Origin: Thalassiosira profunda
Taxonomy: Eukaryota > Bacillariophyta > Thalassiosirophyceae > Thalassiosirales > Thalassiosiraceae
Length of the DNA stretch: 18,600 bases
Reading direction: 5' to 3'
NCBI GenBank assembly: GCA_036939355.1
Contig: JALLAP010000130.1
Location: forward strand, 1-18,600
Shown: positions 1 through 9,500 of the stretch, piece after piece
Layout: each line of letters begins with the position of its first letter
How positions within the stretch are numbered: the first letter of the stretch is position 1
Made by a program: the position numbers and the translations under genes
The notes under the pieces: model-generated
What the model saw: the letters and a program-made list of their open reading frames with translations, nothing else
What the model was told of the DNA's origin: nothing
Databases searched by the model: none

Positions 1-43
1 ATTGCAACGCTGCCAACAGCAACAGAGATTAGCTTGCGCTCAC
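1..43 (-). other. Start of the next intron of the giant gene, running off the window
   Basis: The minus strand reads GTGAGC from 43 directly after the codons for PTE, in phase 0, like the other linker-flanking introns. A CAG at 12-10 could act as an acceptor and would make a 34-nt intron, but all other small introns here are 65-94 nt, so the true acceptor is more likely outside the window. Confidence 0.6.
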
Positions 44-520
44 CTCTGTCGGATTCCTCGTCGGACTTTGTGAAACAAATGATGCAACAAATCCATCCAC
101 TGCAAAGTCTTCCGTGTTGCCTGGTGTCTCTACATACAACACGACACGAACAGCATCCACTGGAACTGTGTATTCCCAGGTTTTCTGCGTCCAAGTGCTG
201 CTGTCAAAGATGGCCTCATTGCCGGGATACAAGTAGCTCCCTGACTCAAGCAGTACATTCAGCTTCAGAGCCAAATTGGCTGAGGCGTTCAGCATACGAG
301 CATAGAATGACACACGATAAGTATTGCCGGGAAGGAAGATTCCGGTAACGTCTTGTCGAACGCCGGACCAGGAATACTGCCGATTCGTGACCTTCATTGA
401 CTGAGTTCCACTTGCGAAGGAATTCTGGTCAATCTCAAGCACAGGATCGCCCTCAGCATACCAAGGTCTGCCTCCACATTCTCCTTCGAAGTCCGGATCT
501 GAAACCAGGTTGCCCGCACT
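44..520 (-). other. C-terminal carbohydrate-binding-like module (CBM4/9 type) and start of a third SPT linker
   Basis: Residues about 2920-3068 of the spliced protein: NLVSDPDFEGECGGRPWYAE, then ASGTQSMKVTNRQYSWSGVR, NTYRVSFYARMLN, WTQKTWEYTVPVDAVRVVLY and NTEDFAVDGFVASF. This is the classic order of a CBM4/9 module: 'NxxxDxdFE', 'W.G..Q.V', 'Y.vSfyaR', 'W....' and a final 'fyvDd' motif. It ends in SQSPTRNPTE, beginning another SPT linker, so more protein follows beyond the window. Confidence 0.72.
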
Positions 521-3500
521 CGGAGATGGACCTGAAGTGGCAGCATATATTGTCGAAACGTCCTGGCAAACGGACGTGTCTGCCTCGGAGCAACAAGAGT
601 CATACGCTGTCTGATTGTACCCGGCTGGGCAGGGATCCAGGACACTGCCCGAGAGAGAAGCATCGCAATAGATACCGTTGGCAGACGCGCAATTGGCTCT
701 GATGACCACATCCTGACTGCTTCGCGACATGGGCAGCGTAAGCCCCCCTCTCGAAAAGACTCGGTCGCCACCAACGAGGCGCACGGTAAGCAAACCAGTC
801 GACGTGTCGTAATAGTGGGCCGCAGATTGACAAGTTGCATCTCTGCTCCACACCGCTGCCCTTGACGCTTGGGGATAGGAGAGTGTCACGCTCAGCGCAG
901 TCCCAACTGGGTATTGAATGGAGAGCAAGAGCGGAGTGTCCGGCATGACCTCGATTTGAGCAATGTCGAGGGCCACCGGAGCCCCGTCTATGAGATTCAG
1001 AAGCCACCCGAAGCCACCAGTAGGCCCAGCAATATCCGGATTTGCCGTCACGTCGAGCCCGGCGTCGCCGTCGAAGTAACTTCCTATGTGTCGGATGTAC
1101 CCTACAGCAGGACAGGGCAGGCCATTGCCATTACCACACGCAGATACGCCGACAGTATTGTGCAGAGCTGCATTCCAAGACAGTCTGATGTGTCCAAGGC
1201 CTCGGGCCGGCCCGCTGTTCTGCCGTATAAAAGTGAGGGGGCCTTGCGTGTCATGAACGACACTATCTTCGACAGTCCACCAGGAAGCCGCGTCCGGAAG
1301 GCCTGATCCCACCAACAATGGCTCGCTCTCGCCGATGAGAGAGCCATCCACGTCCAGCCAGTTCTGGATCCGACCAGACACTGTCGGAGGGTCAGGGTTC
1401 GCCAGCCGAAAACGTCTGCCACAATCCGTCATCTCGATGTTGGTCGTGGCTTGCATGATTTCCGGATTGAACCGGTCCGAATGCGTCAAAAGACCAAAGA
1501 CCGAAGATGAGGATTTACCGCCGTTGTAGTTGTCATCGAAGCACCCTCGCGTTGGCGAAGTATCGTACTGATCGAAGGGATTTGTAGGCGACGATCGGTA
1601 GCCACAATTGACAAACTTTGCGTTGCGCATGATATGCTCCTGTCCGGTGTCGTCTGTGAGCACGAAAAAGTGTTAGGCTGCGCAAGCGACTAGTAGCAAG
1701 AACGCGAGCACTCGCAGAGAACTTACACCAAACGAAGCCATCGCATCGAATATATGTCGCCCTCGAAGAAGGCATGGCCAGATCTTCTCCAGTTCGACAT
1801 GTTGCCAGCAGCTCATCGATGTAAAACCCTTCGGACAGAGCTTCCATGCTCAGGCCCACGTCCGCTGTTTCAAAGCCAATCACTTCGGCCCTACCAGCCC
1901 AGGAGTTCATGCCCGAGCCCGCAATCGAGAAAGCCTTGCTGTTCGTAAAGCGGTTGAACGCCCACTCTTCATCGCGGCACCAGTCGTCGCAGCTGCCGAC
2001 GGCGCATTTGTCCACCAAGCAGGGCCATCTCTCTCTCGCATTGTTGGGAGTCCCGGCAAGACCACGCCCGGCGTCGTACGTCAAAAGAGGACCGTCGTAA
2101 AAGAGCGAACCGCCTAAATAGTATCCAGCGGCCTTCTCCCACCACCAGCCCGTGCTGTGCGCTGTGTTTCCATCGAAGGTCAAGGTCACCTGGGCGCTGG
2201 GCCTCGTGTTGACAGATTGATTAGGGCCCAGTGGCTCACGGAGTGTTGGCATGGCGAAGCCCGCCCATCCTCCCGAAGCTGCGTTGCCAACGATGTGATT
2301 GGCTAACAAAGGCACGTGTTCGATGAGTATTCGTCAAGAATAAAATGCTTCAACACATTGTCCCAGCACAGAGCCATGTACTCACCAAGATTTGTGATGT
2401 AATAGGCGCTGGCCGTTGAGTCGGCGGGCAGAATCATGTCTTTCGTTTGAACCACGAGAGCATTGACTTGCTGGCCGCTGCCGAACGGTGCCTCTCCGAG
2501 ATAATGAATGTGGGCTCCGAGATTGAACGATATCGTGTTGTCCTCCTCGACGCCATCTTCCAAGTAGTAGCAATATCCAAGAACGTCGTAGCCCACGTTC
2601 TCTGAAACCACTAGGCCGTTCGTTCCATGGATCGAGACGCATCTGTAGAAACTCTTGTAGATGGACGAATCGCGGAAGTAGCACGACGAGCAGCCCGTTC
2701 CTAATTGATGAAAGTGGATAGGATAGCGGCCCAAGAAGTTCGTCTGTCCCATTCGGTGGAGTTTGATGCCCTCCACCATCCCTAGGCCTCCGTTATGAAT
2801 CATCACATGGCCTCCGAATCCCTCCAGGTTCTTCTCAGGATTGGGGGCTGACTTCGAGGAGAACCATTCGCGGCTGCTTGTGAATGTGCCATCGTCAACG
2901 TCTGATAGCGGCTGGGAGTCATCGGCGGACCCCTGAATGGTGATGGTGCGAGATAGCAGTCCAACCTCGGCTTGATAATTCGGGTTGGCAATGTGCGTGT
3001 ACAACGCGGCGCTGTCGATGGTGACGATCGAGCCTATTCCTCCAGGATCATCCGGAACAACAGACACGATCGTTGCAACCTCGTTCTGGTGCCACGCTCG
3101 GTCGTCTCGGAGGGCAGTCGTCACAAGCACGATTTCTTGGCCGGCTTCCCAGTTGACGGCGCTCTGCGTGTGAACGGTGATGTCACCCGGGCGAACGGTC
3201 TCGGCCAGACGCGCCCAGGTTCGATGGTAGCGTTTCCCGTGCAAGCTCAAAGTCCCACCATTAACGCTGATCCCTTTGAAGGTTGGCGTGGCAATCGCCG
3301 AGGTGCCGTTGATGTCTCGATCAGTGTCGGCAGGCCTCGTGCCATGCAATGTGATGGTAATTGGTGACTCGATGCGGCATTTCTCGGATCCAGCGATGAG
3401 GCTCCCTTGCACATCAAACCCATGTGCGTTGACTTCGATGCCACTGACATCCTCTCCAACGATCAGAGAAGATGTGGCGGGAATCGTCACGGTGCCAAGG

Positions 3501-6500
3501 ATGCCAACGGTGTTCTGGCTGATGAGCACGGTGGCGTTGGACGGCAGCATCACATCGCCAGAAACTGGGACAGCCCCGCCCCACGTGGCCGTATCATGCC
3601 AGTCCAAGAGGTCGGCTTGGGCGTGAGGACAATTGGTCCGGTCGTTCCCAGTCAGCAGAGAATCGGTAGTTGCTTCCGGTGGGTCTGGCAGACTGACAGA
3701 TTCGGCCGTGGCCGGCCCCGGAGGGATGACGCCGAACTCGAGGAGGGGAATTCGCTCCAAGGTGAAGTAATCCATGTCGATGTCGACGTCAATCTCTGAA
3801 AGGCAACAGGGAGCAGGGAAAAGATTAGAGTGTGTGTGATGCTTCGTCCAAATGCTCCGCGATCAAACTCACCTGGCTTTTGGAAGAAGAGACGCGGCCC
3901 AATGGACCAGCTATCCATCTCAGGATATTCTCTGTAGAAGTCGAATGTCCCGCTCATAATAACCCACTCATTGTCCGTCCAAATGAGAGACGAGCCAATC
4001 AAGGTACGATACTCGTAGCATGGCCCCGAGGTCTTGGTTGCATTACAGGACGGGAAGGGCTCTACCTCATACTGCAGTGCCAATTCCGGACACCGGTCCG
4101 TGATCCCGTTGGTACAATTGGACGCCTCTCCGTCGGTACGGTTGAGTCGAAGGCGCGCTGTAATCTGGTATTTGTACCCCACCTCGATGCAGCTCGTGTC
4201 CAGGGAGATCTTGGGCCCCGACCACGTCCCTGTTCGGTCGGTAATGGCGAGGTACGTGTCGCCGCCCTCCGTGACCACGGTTTCAGCCCCGTTGTCGGCA
4301 TACCAGCCGTTCAGCTGGCCCGATTCGAAGTCCTCATCGATGCATCTGAGTCCGTGAGGCGATGCAGTAGGACTGATCGACGTGCTTGGAAGTGCTGAAG
4401 TGCTTGGCTGCTGGGACATCGTTGGGCTGTGAGTGGGGCTGGAGCTGGGGCTCGCGGAAGGTGATGCTGTCGGCCCGGCAGAAGGCGATTTGCTCGGAGT
4501 TGAACTTGGACTCGTCGTTGGCGATTTCGTCGGGGACTGCGTGATGATCGCATGTTGCATAAGATGTGAACGAGCCTATATGTTCGCGGGCTTTGCATAA
4601 TACTCACTTTCGTCGGCGCCTTCGAGGGCGATGACGAGGGGGTCCTCGATGGCGATGTTGTGGGAGAAGTCGATGGCGACGACGACGGACTCTGGAAGGA
4701 ATAATGCATTTTGATGAGCAGGCAAGACAAAAGATGCATTGAAGACCTTCTTCTACTCACCACTGTAGGCCCGACCGTCGGCGCAGGCGTGGGACTCGAC
4801 GTGGGCGCTCGAGTTGGTGGGATGTATCCAGCCTCGCACGCGGTTTCCTCGAGCGATGCCGTCGCCAACGAAGCACAGTTGGTATCGGTGGGGTCGAAGA
4901 ACCCCAACAACTTCCACGTCGGACGAATTGAGATATCTTGCCCATCGCAGACGTACGATCTCACAGGTTGAGTGATGCTCCCATGCGCCGGAAAGGTAGC
5001 GCCGAAATCTGGCGTGAAATGGTATGGATCCGGGCCAAAATGATGCTGCGATCCACACGTGATGTAGAAGAAAGGCACGCGGTTAGCGCTTGGCGTGGAC
5101 GTCCCCGAACAAGCAAGCGCGGCCGTAGAATCGCAGGTGGTCGAATTGCTGCCAGCCGATAAGGCCGCCTTGGCAACGAAGGTCTGGCCGAGCTCCCAAA
5201 GGTCCACATTCCGGGGCGTCCAGTCAGCGAGGCCAATCTCGTCAATGGCCACATCGGGTAGGACGGACTCCGCCAATGTCTCGGTCGATCCCAAATCGGA
5301 ATTGATGTAGAATCCTCGATTTTTGTAGGTGCTTCCGGCCTGAAGTTTTGCGCCGTTGCTCCACCAGTTGATCGTAAAGACTGTATAGTCCCGCGCAGAA
5401 GTCCCCAACCTCCTTCTTCCTGTTCCCCCGACGGACCCACCACTGCTAGCATAGTCCCTGAGGAGAAGGGAAAGAGAAGAAATATGAGCGTCGATGGAAC
5501 TGAGAGCAATTCTTTCTCGTCACGACATGCCACTCACTCTCCCTTTCCGTAGACGTAAGTAAAGGCATTCAGAGTTGACGGATTGTCACTTTTCCCTCGC
5601 ACTGCCCATCGCGGCTCAATGATGAGCTCCGTGGAGTTGTTAGAGTTGTCAAAAAGAGTATTGACTTGTGATATAGCGTCGCTCGAGCTGGAAGCGTAAA
5701 CTGAAAAGTACGTTCGATCAGTGGTCCTCGACCAGTGCCGTATCTTTCCAAGCGTCAGTACCATTTGAGTTCTTGTATTGACAAACGATGGTTTGATGCT
5801 GTAGACAGAGAGAACGAGTGTAAGTGAACGGCTTGGTGACTCAATGTGGCAAAAAAGAAAGGATGCCTACCTGGGTCGGCAAGGATAGCTCGACGTGTCG
5901 AACTGCGGATTCACATTCCCAAATCCTCCCTCAGAAAGGTAGCATTGGACGCCCCAGTATCCTCGCGATGCATCATTGCCAGCAGAATGTCCAAAACAGT
6001 TTGGATTGCTTCCAGGGGCAACCTTTAGTGCAAAGCGAACGTATCCGTCGTCCGCCACTTGCAGATCAGTACAGCTGGACACTGTTGCGCCATCGGGCGT
6101 CCGACAAGTTGTAGGCAGCTCAATTGGATCAAGGGCCTCGATATCATCAACGATGTCGAGGCCATTTTCCACGAAGCTCGTGTAGCCGCCAATGTGCTTG
6201 AGATCGACCCGTTCTCCCGCCCAAGGATTGGTTCTAGGGCCATCGTTTCCCCAGGAACATACCTCCAAATCATCGGTGGCGGCAGGATTGGCATAAGAAA
6301 GAGTGGTGGTATCTACATAGCCGCCGTTGGCACCGGGCTCGATCGCCGTTGGTAGGACACTCGTCCGCGGACCGCCCCAGCCTGGCAAAGTGGCAAAGCA
6401 CGATGTTAGCTCCGTCTCCAAGGCTCAAGGAAAGAGAAATACACGGCTCTCCAAATTCACTCACCGACGTTGAAATAGGTATAATCCGTATCTCGCGCAA

Positions 6501-9500
6501 AGTTGGGGTTGCCGTCGGGGTTGTTGGGGTCGGCAAAATTATGCATCATCTGCACGTGCTCAATCACACCCGACCCACAATTGGTGTACTTGTTGATGTT
6601 CATGATGGATGAGGTAAAAGGGGTCTCCACGTGCGCCTGCGTTCCCCAGCTTGCGAAGATGCACGAATCGCGGGAACAAAACTTTGCTAGGGACGGCGAG
6701 TAAAAAGGAGTGTCTGTGTAGGGCGCATCTCGCTGGTACGCCCCTGCTTGGTGGACGAAGTTTGCCTTGCACGTGGTTCGGTTGACGCCGGTGATGGGGA
6801 CCGGGGAGCAGTCAGTGGAGAATTGAGGGTAGGCTTCGTAGACAGAGAGTGCAGTGTTACAAACGAAAGGACTCGGCGACATCTCAAGTGCACAAGTTGA
6901 CTCACCCGTGTTTTTGTTGTACTTTCCATTGACCGCGACGCTTTGCTGTACCTCGTCAATCCACGGCGCCTCGGCGTGATTCTGGGGCGCCATCGTCTCG
7001 CCCCACATGCCTGGCACATAATGGCTGTATATGTTCCCATTCGTGCCGATGCGGATGGACCACGACCTGTCCCCGCTTGGATCTGTGTAGCTCATCTCCG
7101 CCTGGAACATGGCCTGCTCGTACTGAACGAAGGGGGCATACCAATTCGAGTCAGTCCTTGTCCCGGGCCAGTCGAACGTGAAGGAGGTGGAGCCCCCGGG
7201 TGGGGAGCACGACGAATCTTCGTGCGTGTCGTACTGCTCGAGGAGGTCGTTGAGCATGGCCTGGTCGAGGGCCTCCAAGGGTGGCAGCGGGGTCGTCGGC
7301 GAGTACGAGGGGCTGCTCGAAGGCGCGGCACTTGGGGTCTTCGTCGGATTCTGAGCGAACACAGTACGCATACACGAGATGTGAGTCGATTGAGAATGAA
7401 GCCAAGCAATCTCCTCTGGATGCATTCAGTGAAACTGCACTCACAGTCGTTGGCGAACCGGATGGCGACGACGATGGGGGCGCCGACGGGGCGGCTGTCG
7501 GATTCTTTGACGGCGACTCCGTGGGGGAGGACGTTGGCTCGGTCGACGGAGATTCGGATGGCGACTTGCTGGGGCTCTTCGACGGCGGCGAGCTCGGAGG
7601 TGCGGTCGGATCTTGCGTGGGGCTCTGCAGTTTAGGCGTGCGAGAAATAATGTGCACATGATGTGAGCCGTTGCGGGGACGAGCAGAGAAGAACAGAAAG
7701 CGCAACGCAACTCACAGCAGTGGGATTCTTCGAAGGCGACGAGCTCGGGCCCGCAGAAGGAGAAGTCGTCGGCCCGGCAGTCGGCGATTTGCTTGGGCTG
7801 CTCGTCGGCGGCGTCGAAGGGCTCTTCGAGGGCGAGGTAGTCGGGGGTGCAGTGGCTTGGGCCTGCGAGGGCGGAGATGGCGTGGAAAGCATGAGACAAT
7901 ACCGTACCTATCAATGCATGGATAGAGGAGTCACAACAACTCACTGTTTCTTGCAGCTTGTAGGAAATCGCTCCATAGCTTGCAAGAGAGACACAGTGTC
8001 AGTGGCGATGCGTTTGAAAAGAAGCTGGAATGACTCAGAGACTTACAATGACATGCCACCGCTGTAAGAGAGGGCAAATGTCTGCTTTCCTTTTGCAGGG
8101 TTCAACACGCGGATGACGCCGTCGCTTACAAGAGGGCTGGCGGTTTCTTGGCCCGCCAAAATGTATTTCCTAAGGCAAAAATGATTCATGTGAGTTTGAG
8201 TTCGTCAGCTGACATCGAACTGAAATTGACTCACCCTACAGCATCTGTCGTCACGTAAAACGCCCGCTTTGATCCGGCGCTGACGCTGACTTCAGGGAAG
8301 GTCAATGTTACGTCGCCCCAGGCTGCAAAGAAAAATGGAGAGGATCAAATGAGGCGTAGCGGCATACATTAAAAAGCAAGCGATCAAAGTCTCACATGGA
8401 CCGGAAGCGGCAAGCTGATCTGTGACCAACTGTGTCCAGGATCCTGCCGAAAATTCAGCATCGGCCCAAATTCCCTCCAAAGTGTACAGAGAGACTCCAT
8501 AACTGAATGTCCCGCTGGCGTCGTACCCAAAGAAGGTGAGGCTCTGGACATTGATAGTATCGTTGATAGCCTCGATGTCAAACATTATTCCCTCTGCGAT
8601 TGTGAAAGAGGATGGATCCGGAGTGACGACCGGAATTTCACAATCGCTGTCACAGGTGTCGTACTCCCTGCTTTCGCACACCCCATTCCCACAACAGTTC
8701 GACACGAGAGATACAGTGCACTGTCCCAATTCGCAGGCACGACACGAAGGGCAGTCGTTGCTGGTGGCGCAAGTTAGCGTACCGACCTCAATGTTTGCAA
8801 GTCCTGAGGCGGTGTCGATGCTGTTGACCTTTACGAAAAACGCGTCATTCGGCTCGATGTATGTTTCACCCGCACTGAGCTTCGCGACGATGAAAGATTT
8901 GAGGTATCCAGGGAAGTCGGTTTCCGTCGCTTGAATGGTAACCAAATCTGCGGCTTCCTGTGTTTGGATATTGTAGCTGGAGGCCCAGTTGAAGCCGACG
9001 TAATAGTCTCCGACTCCTGCTCCCTGCGCGTTGACGCGGACGACGACGGGGTCCTGCCCCGTGCCATCAACGATGTAGTTGACCTGACTCTTGATGTTAC
9101 CCGTCCAGGCATCGCCGGCGACTACAGTCGCGAGGGCGTTGGCGAACCACCCCAGTTGGTGGTTCTTCGCGTTGTTAAAGCACATTCTTGGGGCGTCTTT
9201 TTTAGGATAACCGCATCTCTGTCGTTAGCAGAGGGATACGAGGGTGGACAAGAGATGACTAGTCGCTGGCACTTACCGTCGCTCGCATAGCCGATGCCCA
9301 TCATCCCCGTCTGATCGCCATATTCTTCAGCGCCTTCACTGCTGTGTCGCAAATCGAGGTTGTGCCCAATCTGCTCATTGTTCGAGGAGGAGAGGGGATG
9401 CACGTTGAGAAATATGAGCTGAAGCACAATCACACGCCCAGCGCATTCTTTCTCACCTCGTGCATTTGATTCGAGACATAGTTGCACTGCTCATCGTTGT

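Noticed and set aside
1..9. A further exon of the giant gene at the left edge
   Set aside because: It would need a 34-nt intron, half the size of the shortest other one, and the three codons do not continue the SPT linker.
9277..9370. Degenerate M11 active site (EQIGH instead of HEIGH) suggesting a pseudoenzyme
   Set aside because: The contiguous reading includes intron bases; joining 9457 to 9370 restores HEIGH.
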